NCBI RefSeq assembly: GCF_901709675.1
Contig: NC_051105.1
Span: forward strand, 12,510,604-12,574,603
Source: Syngnathus acus
Lineage: Eukaryota > Chordata > Actinopteri > Syngnathiformes > Syngnathidae
Direction: 5' to 3'
DNA length: 64,000 bases
Shown here piece after piece: positions 32,336-44,095 of the stretch; the stretch's first letter is position 1, and every line of letters starts with the position of its first letter. The position numbers and the translations under genes were made by a program. The notes under the pieces were generated by a model, which was given only the letters and a program-made list of their open reading frames with translations, was not told the origin of the DNA and ran no database searches.

Positions 32336-32487
32336 AAGTAGTTGAGTTCGCCTCCTAAGACTATCGATAGAAATTCGAAATCATAAATGGAGCATGGCGA
32401 ATGCATGCATATTGTCGAGCTTGCAACGGAGTATGGCCCGTGTTGTACCAAGTACGTATCCCCTGCTCCAGATCCTGGAACCAATTA

Positions 32488-32645
32488 CTGTATTTTCCGC
32501 ACCATAAGGCACACTTAAAAGCCTTTAATTTTCTCAAAAACCGAAGGTGTGCCTTTTAATAAGGTTTTTTAATAAGGCGCACTTAAAAGCCTTTAACTTT
32601 CTCAAAAATCGAAGGTGCGCCTTTTAATAAGGTGTGCTTTTTATG
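32488..32645. repeat. CCGTATTTTCCG-family MITE fragment with duplicated end
   Basis: ACTGTATTTTCCGCACCATA starts the piece. The terminal block (TTAAAAGCCTTTAA...AGGTGYGCCTTTTAATAAGG) is present twice in tandem, about 70 bp apart. No matching right end was found. Confidence 0.55.
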
Positions 32646-32735
32646 TGGACCAAATTCTAAAATCTGTAAATGTTGTGTGGCTGCCGTGTTTAGTGTGCAG
32701 TGTGAGTCCAATATGTAGACGTAATATGTTGACCC

Positions 32736-33751
32736 TGTCACGCTCCTGCGCTGCGGCCACGCCCACCTATCAAGCTAATCGCTCGCACCTGCCTATACCC
32801 GTTTGACAGCTCTTATTTAAACACCGTGAACCTCACTCAAGCAAGGCGACTTCTGTACAAACTTGACTCTAATAGTAATGCCATCCCAACCTTTATTTTC
32901 ACTGCACATCACATCAATGATGCACCCCCCCGATTTAACTCAACTGGGCAGGTGTGGGAAGTATCATGTCTGTAAGCAACATGTAAACATTGTCCTGCAC
33001 ATTTTTTTCCCAACACTGTCTATGGAAAAAATTAAACATCACTTTTACATCATAGCGCAATATGGAAAAGGCAGTAATATAATCCTGCACATTTTTCCCA
33101 GCACTGTCTATGGAAAAAATTAAACATCACTTTTACATTATAGGGCAATATGGAAAAGGCAGTAATATAATCCTTGCCAGGCTGTTTGTTTTTGCTCACC
33201 TCTGTGAATGTACAGTATGGTCTGTGACAGCAACACAACCTGTATTGTCAGTATTCTGTCAGGGTCCGGGAGTTTTCCTTTCTTTCCACTGGTGGCATCC
33301 GTGAGCAGGGTAGCTGAGGATCCACAGGTGCCACTGATCAGGCTCATCAAGGGGAGACTCTTAAGGAGCTTGCGGTCAACAACTCATCGCCTGAGTGTTA
33401 GACGATGTTGGTCACCTCTACAGCTATTGAAACCACGTTCCCTAACCTGCTCGCCTACTCCACGACTCCTGGCTCTCCGGTCGGCCCGTTCGCCCTCCGC
33501 GACGTAGCATCGAACAATCTGACAGAGCGATTTTGTCTTTCAGCTCCTGGACCCCACTCGCAGATCTCCGCTAAGATCCACTCCTCTCTGGCGACGCTTC
33601 ACGCCCTCCCCCATCAAGGAACCAGCCCGGCCACTCCTGTTTTGGAACCCGGCTCAACTACCGACCGTATCTCAATAAATCCTTAACGATCACTTTGGTC
33701 TCTCTGAGTTCGTTCTGCATGTGTGTCAAAACAATCGCCCGCACCATGACA
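32736..33751 (+). repeat. Solo-LTR-like unit (about 1.0 kb)
   Basis: It starts TGTCACGCTCCTGCGC and ends CGCACCATGACA, with TATTTAA at about 32814 and AATAAA near 33675 followed by a TTTGGTCTCTCTGAG block. This layout is typical of fish Gypsy-type LTRs. I could not find a matching target duplication or an internal region. A short open frame at 33405-33686 lies inside it and has no recognised domain. Confidence 0.5.
32994..33172. repeat. Tandem duplication, about 2 x 89 bp
   Basis: CCTGCACATTTTTTTCCCAA and the block CACTGTCTATGGAAAAAATT recur from 33083 with few changes. The duplication lies inside the LTR-like unit. Confidence 0.8.
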
Positions 33752-34817
33752 TGTTCCTGCTTAATCATTAATGAAAAATAATGAAAAAGAAATCAGACAG
33801 TCACATTGGAGCAACTGATTTTCACAGTAGACGATGCAAAAACCTTCACATATTATAAATGACATACTACTGTAGTGAATCCAAAGGTCATCAAAACAAA
33901 GCATTATTCTGCATTACTGATATTTTTTATGATAATTTGTTATTGACTTGTTAAATCAACATTTCTTTGTCACGCGGATTTTTTAATGGAGTACCAGGCT
34001 GAGCGAAGGCAAAAAAAAAAAAACTCAAAAAACATTTTCACTGGTTGACACAAAATTTGGTGGACTTTATAACCACACACCGAAAAGTCTGCTATTTTGG
34101 TTTGAAGTAACCATTTTAGTGTAATTACCAGGGCTCGTACTTGTATCAATGTGACTAGGAATCGTACCTTGGTGAATCCCAACCAATTCAGAGGTTTCCA
34201 AGACTGATGGGCTACGCTAAATTACTAAGCTTTTTTGGACCATTTTTAATATGGGCAGAGCATAGCCACGGTTGATGCTTTCAAGATTTGGCCATAAAAA
34301 AGCGGGAGTGTGAGAGCCCTTTCAATGATGCCTGCCGGTTTAATTTTGCCTTTTTCCCACTGTAGAATGTTTGGGGGAAAAAATATTGCTGTTGATGTAG
34401 CCTTGAACATTGTAAAAGGCAAACATAATTGAATCACATTCAAATTCAAACAAAGGTACAAACAAAACTCTTAGATAATCATTTTATCTTGAACAGATAC
34501 CCACTGCTAGAATTCCTGAACACATTTCTTCCTGACCTGTCCAATTTCCTTTGCTCCAGATCCTTTATTCAAGCTTGATCAAGTTGATCACTGATCAAAA
34601 ACATCCAAGGAGTCTGTCAGCTTCTTGATCTGTTGACGATTAACTTTTTGTGCGGCAACAACCACAGCCTTCTCAGACTGTACTGTTTTCGTTCAGCGTA
34701 AATTCCCGTTGAGGAAGGTGCTACAAGTTGTCTTCAGAGTTTAGGTCTGGTGAGGAAAGGGGCCACGTCATTATTCTATCATCTTTAAGGACTGTATCAG
34801 CGAGCCACACAGTGGAG
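33752..34817. other. AT-rich spacer, nothing recognised
   Basis: No exon or element end that I can support. Confidence 0.4.
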
Positions 34818-34819
34818 TA

Positions 34820-35484
34820 CAGTAATCCCTCGCTACATCGCGGTTCATTTATCGCGGCTTCAGTACATCGCGGATCCCCCCCCCCAAAAAAAATCAAAAA
34901 TTCAAAATAAAAATTCTAAATTGAAAAATTATGGCACGAAAGTTGCCCGCACGCCAGCAGAAGGCAGGAAGTACCCATACAATTGCAGTACGTACACTAG
35001 TATCTTGTTATGAAAAATGTTATTATAATAACAAGACATATTTACCGTATTGTACCTTGTTATAAAAAAAATGTTATAATAATAATAAAATCGTTCTAAA
35101 AACATGTTTACAGTATGTACACTTGTACCTTGTTAAAAAAAGTTGTTATAATATTAAGAGTTATAAAATCATATTTACAGTATGTATACTTTAGCTATAT
35201 GTATGTAAATGTATATCTACATGTTACACACACACGTATTATATTTATATTACTTATACATTATTTTCTGTATCTCATTTATACTATTAATATAGTATTT
35301 ACATTTTTGAAACTATTTTTAATGTTCTACTGATAACATATGCACTTATATGGTTAAATATACATTTACTGATACACAAAAAATGTATTTATGTTAAAAA
35401 TGAGAGGGTGACACTATTTCGCAGATTTTCACCTATCGCGGGTAGTCTTGGAACCAATTATCCGCAAACAACAAGGGATTACTG
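34820..35484. mobile_element. Non-autonomous Tigger/pogo element (665 bp)
   Basis: The left end CAGTAATCCCTCGCTACATC and the right end (complement CAGTAATCCCTTGTTGTTTG) are both flanked by TA (34818-34819 and 35485-35486). Inside the ends is the TATCGCGG motif of Tigger termini. The interior is very AT-rich with a repeated TTGTACCTTGTTAT-type unit and has no transposase. Confidence 0.8.
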
Positions 35485-35865
35485 TACATTGATGCATGCA
35501 ATGGAGTATTTTTCTACATAAAACTCATAATCTTCTTGAAAGATGTTGATTTTTTCCTGTACCACTGCTTAAAGATAATGTCTTCTAAAAACTGGCAGTA
35601 GGTTAATTTTCATTTTAGATTTAATTTTAAGTCTTTAACTCAAAAAGGTCCAACCAGCCGATCTTTAATAAGACCAGCTCATATCAGTACCCCATCTCCA
35701 CATTATTGGCGTCTGATTTGAAGTGGAGCTCTATGGCTGTTACTGATCCAGGTGCGTACAGGTCCAGCTGTTCTGTCAAGAGTCACTCATCTCATCAGTC
35801 CTTACGATCTTTGAAAAATCTGTCTATTGATATTTCCTGGCCCAGTCTTGAGGTTTCACCATATA

Positions 35866-37335
35866 CAGGACTTTTATTATTTTAATATTGCTGATTATGG
35901 CATACAGCTTAAGAAAACTCAAATATCCTATCTCAAAATATTAGAATATTTCCTCAGACCAAGTAAAAAAAAAGATTTAAAACAGCAAAACAAAATCAAA
36001 CATTTGAAAATATCCATTAATGCACTCAGTACTTGGTTAGGAATCCTTTTGCACGGATTACTGCAACCAATGCGGCGTGGCATGGAGGCAATCAGCATGT
36101 GGCATTGCTGAGGTGGTATGGATGGCCAGGATGCTTCAATAGCGGCCTTTAGCTCATTTGCATTGTTGGGTCTGGTGTCTTTCATCTTCTTCTTCACAAT
36201 ACCCCACAAATTCTCTAATGGGGTTCAGGTCACGGGAATTGGCAGGCCAATCGAGGACAGTAATGCCATGGTCAATACACCATTTACTGGTGGTTTTGGC
36301 ACTGTGGGCAGGTGCCAGCTCATACTGGAAAATGAAATCATCATCGCCATAGAGCTTTTCAGCAGACGGAAGCATGTAGTGCTCTAAAATCTGCATTTAC
36401 TCTGGACTTGATGAAACACAGTGGACCAACACCAGCAGCTGACATGGTTCCCCAAACCATCGCTGAGTGTGGGAACTTCACACTGGATTTCAAGCAACTT
36501 GGATTTCGCTCCTCTCCAGCCTTTCTCCTGACTCTGGCGCCTTGACTTCCAAATGAAATACAAAACTTCCTTTCGTCTGAAAAGAGGACTTTGGACCACT
36601 CTGCAATTGTCCAGTGCTTCTTTTCCATAGCCCAAGTCAGACGCTTCTTCCGTTGTCTTGAGTTCAGAAGTGGCTTGACCTTGGGAACACGGCTATTGTA
36701 GCCCATTTTCCGGACACGTCTGTGAACAGTGGCTTTTGATACCTTGACTCCAGCTTCAGTCCACTGTCTTTGAAGCTCCCCCAAATTCTGGAAGCGACTC
36801 TTCTTGACAAGGCTGCGGTCATCTCTCTTGGTTGTGCAGCGTTTCCTGCCACATTTCCCCCTTCCAACAGACTTTTTGTGGATGTGCTTTGAAACTGCAC
36901 TCTGTGAACAGCTTGCTCTTTGCGAAAATTTTTTTTTTGACTTACCCTCCTGATGGAGGGTGTCAATGATGGTCCTCTGGACAGCAGTCAGATCAGCAGT
37001 CTTCCCCATACTTGTCATTTTGTTTACTGAACCAAGCTGAGTGTTTTTCAAGGCTCAGGAACGCTTGCAGGTGTTTCGAGTTAATTAGACGATTCAAGTG
37101 ATTAGTTGAATACCCTACTAGTATACTTTTTCATGATATTCTAATATTTTGAGATAGAATATTTGAGTTTTCTTAAACTGTGTGCCATAATCAGCAATAT
37201 TAAAATAATAAAAGTCTTGCAATATTTCAGTTGATTTGTAATGGATCCAGAATGTATGACATTTTTGGTTTTTTAATTGCATTACAGAAAATAAAGAACT
37301 TTATCACAATATTCTAATTTTCTGACACAGTCCTG
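35866..37335 (-). mobile_element. Tc1-type transposon, decayed
   Basis: It is flanked by TA. The right end CAGGACTGTGTCAGAAAATT (minus strand) is complete. The left end keeps only CAGG before jumping about 120 bp inward. Transposase frames: 37018-36359 covers the paired helix-turn-helix, GRGKCGRKR hinge and first aspartate (FSDERKF). A deletion at about 36390 removes a few codons. In 36396-36210 the second catalytic position reads FQYELAPAHS, where the family has QQDLAPAHS (D to E). A frameshift near 36210 splits the third motif (NPIREF versus the NPIEN type). It is an inactive pseudogene. Confidence 0.88.
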
Positions 37336-37337
37336 TA

Positions 37338-37956
37338 TGTCTTGTTCAGTGGTCAGGTGTCAGCCTTCCGTGACTGGCCGTGACTCTGAGCACGAAACAC
37401 CTGGTACTTCTGGGCACTCCAAGTACATTGAAGTTCCGGGATATGGTAGAACTGGTTCCTGGTAGCTTCATATTTGAGTCTTTTCAAATCTTTGGCAGTT
37501 AATTTGCGTCTTTTTTTCTAAACATGTTTCCTGCAACATTGTTGACAATTTGCAATGAAATGTTTGATGGTTCTGTGATCGCGCCCCGATATCCAAGCAA
37601 TTTCAAGATTGCTGCAACCCCCAAAAGACTTTTTACAAGTTTTGACTTTTTAGAGTGCTGCACCCCCAAAAGAATTTGTACAAGTTTTGACTTTTCGGAG
37701 TCACTTAAATATCCTTTTTTTCCCCATTTTGCTTCAGAAAAATAAGCTGCCTAAAAATTATTCACACTGATATAGGGTGTTGCTCTCCTTAGGCCCTACC
37801 ATTCCTCATTACATAAATACACATCACTTGATATGCTTGTATTGATTAAGCATTCAAGATTATACAGAATGGAGTTGGAAAATATGCATAAAAATGATCA
37901 TATGTTCAAAATACACACTTGCGTAATAATTGTGTTCACAGTGTATATACGTACAA
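37338..37956. other. Spacer; short direct repeat near 37610-37700
   Basis: CCCCCAAAAGACTTTTTACA and CCCCCAAAAGAATTTGTACA form a diverged 60-bp tandem pair. Nothing else recognised. Confidence 0.45.
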
Positions 37957-37958
37957 TA

Positions 37959-39584
37959 CCGTGCCTTGCGAAAGTATTCGGCCCCCTTGAACCTTTCAAC
38001 ATTTCGCGACATTTCCGGCTTCAAACATAAAGATATAAAAGTTTAATTTTTTGTCAAGAATCAACAACAAGTGGGACACAATTGTGAAGTGGAACAAAAT
38101 TTATTGGATAATTTAAACTTTTTTAACAAATAAAAAAACTGAAAAGTGAGGCGTGCAATATTATTCGGCCCCCTTGCGCTAATACTTTGTAGCGCCACCT
38201 TTTGCTGCAATTACAGCTGCAAGTCGCTTGGGGTATATCTCTATCAGTTTTGCACATCGAGAGACTGGAATTCTGGCCCATTCTTCCTTGCAAAACAGCT
38301 CGAGCTCAGTGAGGTTGGATGGAGAGCGTTTGTGAAGAGCAGTCTTCAGCTCTTTCCACAGATTCTCGATTGGATTCAGGTCTGGACTTTGACTTGGCCA
38401 ATCTAACACCTGGATACGTCTATTTGTGAACCATTCCATTGTAGATTTGGCTTTATGTTTTGGATCATTGTCCTGTTGGAAGATAAATCTCCGTCCCAGT
38501 CTCAGGTCTTTTGCAGGCTCCAACAGGTTTTCTTCCAGAATGGTCTTGTATTTGGCTCCATCCATCTTCCCATCAATTTTAGCCATCTTCCCTGTCCCTG
38601 CTGAAGAAAAGCAGGCCCAAACCATGATGCTGCCACCACCATGTTTGACAGTGGGGATGGTGTGTTCAGGGTGATGAGCTGTGTTGCTTTTACGCCAAAC
38701 ATATCGTTTTGCATTGTGGCCAAAAAGTTCGATTTTGGTTTCATCTGACCAGAGCACCTTCTTCCACATGTTTGGTGTGTCTCCCAGGTGGCTTGTGGCA
38801 AACTTTAAACGAGACTTTTTATGGATATCTTTGAGAAATGGCTTTCTTCTTGCCACTCTTCCATAAAGGCCAGATTTGTGCAGTGCACGACTGATTGTTG
38901 TCCTATGGACAGACTCTCCCACCTCAGCTGTAGTTATCTGCAGTTCATCCAGAGTGATCATGGGCCTCTTGGCTGCATCTCTGATCCGTCTTCTCCTTGT
39001 TTGAGATGAAGGTTTGGAGGGACGGCCGGGTCTTGGTAGATTTGCGGTGGTCTGATACTCCTTCCATTTCAATATAATTGCTTGCACAGTGCTCCTTGAG
39101 ATGTTTAAAGCTTGGGAAATCTTTTTGTATCCAAATCCGGCTTTAAACTTCTCCACAACAGTATCTCGGACCTGCCTGGTGTGTTCCTTTGTCTTCATGG
39201 TTCTCTCTGCGCTTTAAACAGAACCCTGAGACTATCAAAGAGCAGGTGCATTTATACGGAGACTTGATTACACACAGGTGCATTCTATTTATCATCATCA
39301 GTCATTTAGGACACTATTGGATCATTCAAAGATCCTCACTGAACTTCTGGAGTGAGTTTGCTGCACTGAAAGTAAAGGGGGCCGAATAATATTGCACGCC
39401 CCACTTTTCAGTTTATTTGTTAAAAAAGTTTAAATTATCCAATAAATTTCGTTCCACTTCACGATTGTGTCCCACTTGTTGATTCTTGACAAAAAATTAA
39501 AATTTTATATCTTTATGTTTGAAGCCTGAAATGTGGCGAAATGTTGAAAGGTTCAAGGGGGCCGAATACTTTCGCAAGGCACTG
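37959..39584 (-). mobile_element. Intact Tc1-type transposon with long inverted repeats
   Basis: The 1626-bp element is flanked by TA (37957-37958 and 39585-39586). Inverted repeats of about 210 bp run from the outer motif GTGCCTTGCGAAAGTATTCG to an inner block GGGGGCCGAATAATATTGCA. The GGGGGCCGAATA motif is present at both the outer and inner ends of each repeat, the IR/DR layout known from Sleeping Beauty-type elements. The ends are nearly perfect except CCGTGCC for CAGTGCC on the left. Confidence 0.93.
38179..39198 (-). CDS. Tc1 transposase, intact (339 aa)
   Basis: One frame of the family's usual length starts MKTKEHTRQ. Order: paired helix-turn-helix DNA-binding region (residues 1-110) with the hinge PRPGRPSKP and a basic nuclear-localisation-like stretch RRRRIRDAAKR (68-78), then the catalytic domain with D152 (WSDETKIELF), D243 (FQQDNDPKHKA) and E278 (NPIENLWKEL), giving DD34E spacing, and the glycine-rich box KHGGGSIMVW (185-194). 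No stop or frameshift. It binds the inner repeats and cuts and pastes the element at TA. Intact repeats and transposase suggest it may still be mobile, or was recently. Confidence 0.95.
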   Translation of the reverse strand: MKTKEHTRQVRDTVVEKFKAGFGYKKISQALNISRSTVQAIILKWKEYQTTANLPRPGRPSKPSSQTRRRRIRDAAKRPMITLDELQITTAEVGESVHRTTISRALHKSGLYGRVARRKPFLKDIHKKSRLKFATSHLGDTPNMWKKVLWSDETKIELFGHNAKRYVWRKSNTAHHPEHTIPTVKHGGGSIMVWACFSSAGTGKMAKIDGKMDGAKYKTILEENLLEPAKDLRLGRRFIFQQDNDPKHKAKSTMEWFTNRRIQVLDWPSQSPDLNPIENLWKELKTALHKRSPSNLTELELFCKEEWARIPVSRCAKLIEIYPKRLAAVIAAKGGATKY

Positions 39585-39840
39585 TATACAAGTAATGCAG
39601 ATCTTTATCTGAGAAGGGAAAAACAGCTATGCTACAGATCTTGGAGTCACTCCAGAATGTGACAAGCTGACTAATTTATTTGCAATTGTCCAATCCAATT
39701 GTGTTGTTCAGTGTGTAATTAGCATTTAAAGGGTTAAGTACATCAGAGGAAAGTGGCCCACTGGTGCTTGAGGGAGCTGACACTATCAAGGTGCTCATTG
39801 CACACTGAAATTGTGATACTTTTTTCTTTCAATTTATTTA

Positions 39841-40705
39841 CCGTATTTTCCGCACTATTACGTGCACTTAAAAACTTAAAATTTAGAGTGCGCCTTATAA
39901 TGCAGAGCGCCTTATATATGGATCAATTGATGAATTTGTTGATCCATACTGGTTGTACACAGCGCTCTGCCAAAATGTTTCAGTATGTTTTAGTACGACT
40001 AGTCAATTTCAAGGTTGCATCGCTTCCCAGCATTACGGCAACCGTGGTCAGGGGGCGTCACTGAATAGCTGTCGTACCCTTGAGGCTATTTCATTTCAAA
40101 ATAGGCTGTTCCGTTAATGTATTTGAGTACGTTTATGGATCAATATCCAACGGAATCGTAAATGAGCAGCACCAATGTGTTAAGTCAGTCTTTAGTCGGT
40201 TCTGATCACTTTTATGGGAGAGAGTTTAAGAAACGTGATTGTTTACAGGGGGCCGCCATGACACTTTGCTGAGGCTCATGGGAGTCTGCGAGCTAAGGCT
40301 CATGGGAGCTTGTGGGTGGCTAATGCTATAATGATAGCTGCTATACGCACGAGGTTATTTCATTTCAAAATAGGCTTCTCCGTTAATTTTTCGAGTAAAT
40401 TTACGGATCGATATGGAAGGGAAACATAAGTAAGCAGTACCAATGTGTTGGATCGAACTTTAGTCGGTTCCGATCACTTTTATAGGAGATAGTTTGAGAA
40501 ACGTGATTGTTTACTGAAGGCTCATTGGTTATTGGCTAGTGGATGCATCCCGCAACCCTAGTCAACCTCAGTTTGTTGCAGTATATCTTCTATTTTATGC
40601 GCCTTTTAATCCGGTGCGCCCTATATATGAAATAATTTCTAAAATAAAAAATTCAATGAGGGTGCGCCTTATAATCCAGTGCGCCTTATGGTGCGAAAAA
40701 TACGG
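39841..40705. mobile_element. CCGTATTTTCCG-family MITE, long version (865 bp)
   Basis: Left end CCGTATTTTCCGCACTATTA, right end complement CCGTATTTTTCGCACCATAA, TA on both sides. The interior (CCATACTGGTTGTACACAGC; ATGGAAGGGAAACATAAGTA) is shared with the element at 47163-48020, so they are sister copies of one long family. No transposase frame. Confidence 0.8.
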
Positions 40706-40707
40706 TA

Positions 40708-42175
40708 CTCCTTTGTAAAAACCAAACAAACAAAATACAAATCCTTGTGGTGACTGAAGTGTAAGAAGCTCTCACGATCTCAAGCATGCTGACAATCTGG
40801 TGTAAGAATCCATCTAACTCCCAATTATCAAGATCACACAGGCAATCTAAATCACCTAATTGGTGGGATTGCAGTGTTCATGCTCATTATCACATCCAAA
40901 ATCTGTTGATGACACAAAGAATTTGAGTTAAAAAAAACTTTGACTGCACATCACATTCATTGAGAAGTGTGACAAAATGTAATTGGTACAATGTTGAAAA
41001 CTGTTCAAGATCAAGATTTGCATTTTATAAAATTATATTATTTGATAGAATCCTTACGAAGTATAGCTAAATGTTTCTGGTTGTCACAAAACTGTCTAAA
41101 GCAAACCTGAATTAGTTTAATTGATTTTTTCAGACAGTAAGCAAAATTACCAACAAAGCATTGAATAGAAGTATCATTTAAAGGGGAAGTCAACTCCAAA
41201 CCTTTCTATGTAATAATGTCATTTGCAGCCCAATAGTTAAAACACGGTGTTATGATTGTTTTGTTTGTGGAATATGAATTAAACAGGCAAAAGCTGCCTT
41301 TTTATCCGTCTAAGGGGCAGACATTTTGCCACTTGCCGTCGACTAAAATGGACATCACAGTTGCCAGGCCACAGGTCCCAACCAATCACTGCTCCCCAGT
41401 TTTCTGAAGCTAAAACGGAAATGGCCCGCCAGCCGTAATCTTCAATGGACTGCTTTAAAAAGTAAAAAAGAACAGGAAAGAAGGCAATGTAGAGCAGGAG
41501 TACAGGGGGAATATCAGAAAACTGTATTTGTTTTCCAAAAAAGAAGACTAGCGCGTTAGTTAAAAAAAGTCATAATTGACAAACAAAATCAAGTGAACAC
41601 AGAACAGAAGGGGCAGACTCACCACCACATTCGACGAGACAGAGCGTATGCAACACATAACAATAGCCAGAGAAAAAAAACGAGAAACAAATACAGACTA
41701 ACCAGACATTCAGCCACACCTTGAAGTTGTTAAAAACAATGATGATCGAATAATCGACTATAACATTTTCCCTCTCCACTCCCATCCTGCCCGACAATTA
41801 AATTTTTAGCAGACACTCAAGAAACACAGTAAAAACAATTCAAAATTCAGTATTCCTTAATATATCATATTAACTGTAATGTGATTGAATTAAATGAAAA
41901 TAAGTACACCGGACAGTAAGTGTGTCAGCCACTTTCAAAATGACCTTTCAGCAGCACAAACTTTAATTTAACAAAGACTTTGCACATGACTAAAAACTCA
42001 TCAAACCCATTCATATCTAAGGTCATCAACTGCACTGAGTCAATGTAGTGATTTAAAATAATTAGCTCATGTGAGCAACTGTGTAACAATTGCCGTGTAT
42101 GTTGGATGGCATTTTGCCCATATTCCTCATTCAAACCTGTTTGCATTTGTCATGAAAAAAATTAATCAGAGTCAA
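40708..42175. other. AT-rich spacer, possible unclassified repeat at 41180-41480
   Basis: A 300-bp block starting AAAGGGGAAGTCAACTCCAA has the look of a dispersed repeat body but shows no clear ends. Short open stretches at 41570-41797 and 41925-42146 (minus) have no recognised domain, and only the first shows a donor-like GTGAGT. Confidence 0.3.
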
Positions 42176-43545
42176 TCTTTTATTAGTGTGAAGGTGAAGG
42201 CCTTCACACTTATGTTATTCTACCCCATTCCTTTATTGTTCTTCTTCTATTTTATTCTCCTCACTTTTTTGTCCTGCTACTACTTCCACATAATTCATCC
42301 GATTTACTTCATTCCACGTTGGACGTATTCCAAATATTCATGTGAGGAGAGCTTGCATTTTTCTCATTCCAAAAATGTTCCGTTTTCGCTAAATTCACAA
42401 ATTTCCAGCAGAATTGTCCCCATTCATTCTTGCTGGCACATTCAACATTTCACATTTACATTGTTCATGTTTGAAATTCACATCATTCAGGTCATTCAAA
42501 ACACATTGGAAGGATTGTCAACATTCCCAAGATTGCCACGTTTAAAAAACTTCACATTTTCGCAAAATGTGTGCATAATTTTGCAAAATTTCCTTTTTCC
42601 CTTCTAATTTCTACATCTTTCAATCGATTCAACCCGTTCCAACTTTAAACTCTTCATCTTGTGCCTACCTATTCCAAAACTTCCCACTTACCAAAAAACA
42701 TTCTCAGTTTTGAAATTCACGCAAAATTTTACAAAATTTCATTTTACCTTCTAATTTCTACATTATTTGACCGATTCAATCCATTCCAACTTTAAACTGT
42801 TCACCTTAGCTTACCATATTCACCCCCTTTCACCCCCACTTCCACTATGCTTACCTAATTCACCACTCAACAGCCACTTCCACAGTGTGGCGGTCATCTT
42901 GGAGTGACCCCAGAATGAATACAAACTGAACCGGAAATGCCCCAGAACAAACGGGAAGTGCTCCAAAAGGAACAGGAAGTACTCCAACATGAACAGGAAG
43001 TGAACCAGAAGTGCCCAAATCTTAACAGGAAGTGAACCGGAAGTGCCCCAAATCCAAATTCTGCAAACAAACCAAAAGTGATCTCAATTGAACCAGAGGT
43101 GCCCCAAATAAACCGGAAGTGACCTGTATTGAACCGAAAATTACATCAATTGGAACCGGAAGTGCCGCCAAACAAACCGGAAGGTCCACAAATAACCCGG
43201 AAGTGACCTTAATTGAACCGGAAGTGCCCCCAAACAAACCGAAAGTGCCCCAGATTTTGTTCTTCCCTTCTAATTTCTCAATTTTTCAACTGATTCAAAC
43301 CGATCCAACTTATAACATCTTATGCCTACCTATTCCACAACTTCCCACCTACCAAAAATTCAAAATGTTCAAACTTTAAAATTCACGTCAAATTTGACAA
43401 AATGTTGTTTTTCCCTTCTAATTCCTACATTATTTGACTGATTCAACCGGTTCCAACTTTAAACATCATTCTGTAGCATTCCCCAAGTATTTATTCAGCT
43501 TCTGTGACTTTACATGCAATTTCACCACAAATTGCAAATTCTAGT
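42176..43545 (+). mobile_element. Candidate non-autonomous Helitron
   Basis: The left end is TC after an A (42176), followed by a palindromic block GTGTGAAGG/CCTTCACAC. The right end is CTAGT (43541-43545) before a T. Five bases upstream of it is a perfect hairpin GCAATTT/AAATTGC (43516-43535). TC...CTRRT ends, insertion between A and T and a 3' hairpin are the Helitron signature. No Rep/helicase frame is inside, so it would be a passenger. An open frame at 42071-42607 crosses the left end and is not credible as a gene. Confidence 0.5.
42905..43255. repeat. Degenerate minisatellite of GGAAGTG units
   Basis: Units such as AACCGGAAGTGACC, AACAGGAAGTGAACC and AACCGGAAGTGCCCC recur every 15-35 bp at least a dozen times. 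Spacing is irregular, unlike a CRISPR array. The core CCGGAAGTG is also the classic ETS-factor binding sequence. Confidence 0.75.
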
Positions 43546-43894
43546 TAATCATGTCATTCATATTTATGACCAATGTGTGATCAAAGTTGCAGTTAACTGT
43601 CAGAGTTCACAATTTGTACTTCAGCAGATCAGACATTATACAAAACTTGGTTGAAATTGGATTGTCCAACCATGTGATAAAGATCACACCTGTAAGTCCA
43701 AAGTCCTATAGAGAAGCAGTAAAGCACAGACTTGCCACTGTGCTTCAACCTGCAAATTAGCAAATAACAGCAATTAGTGTTCATCACTTATTGTTGTATT
43801 CTTGGGACCGTTTTTTTTCTTTTACATATTTGCTTCTGCACAGGAGGCCGTTTTCAAGTCACATAATGAAAGTTTATATAACAGTAGGACTTAC

Positions 43895-44095
43895 CACATC
43901 TGCAGTCCTGAAAATAAATAATCTACCCATGATGAAATACTGAGGAAAGAAGTGAGACATTAAAGAAATTTGTTTTGTTTCTACTTCTGCCTTCTTCATT
44001 CTCTCCAAAAACCTTAGCGCAGACACCCAACAGACATCTGTAATATAAAAGGCAAGATATGTGGCACAGAGGAAAAGCAGTTTATTTCTGATGGT
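43895..44095 (-). CDS. Candidate internal exon of an unidentified gene
   Basis: A 201-nt open segment, phase 0 at both ends, is bounded by an acceptor CACCACCAACAG and a strong donor GTG|GTAAGT. It encodes 67 residues: TIRNKLLFLCATYLAFYITD (possible membrane segment), then a charged helix (RFLERMKKAEVETK) and FFPQYFIMGRLF. The splice sites and phase make it more than a random frame. I do not recognise the family, and no neighbouring exon is certain. Confidence 0.35.

Noticed and set aside
42071-42607. 178-codon frame rich in aromatic residues
   Set aside because: It crosses the left end of the Helitron-like element and is low-complexity CT-rich sequence; no domain or splice logic.
42905-43255. 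Regularly recurring short repeats that could suggest a CRISPR array
   Set aside because: Unit length and spacing vary widely, the spacers are also repetitive, and the surroundings are eukaryotic; it is a degenerate minisatellite inside a Helitron-like element.
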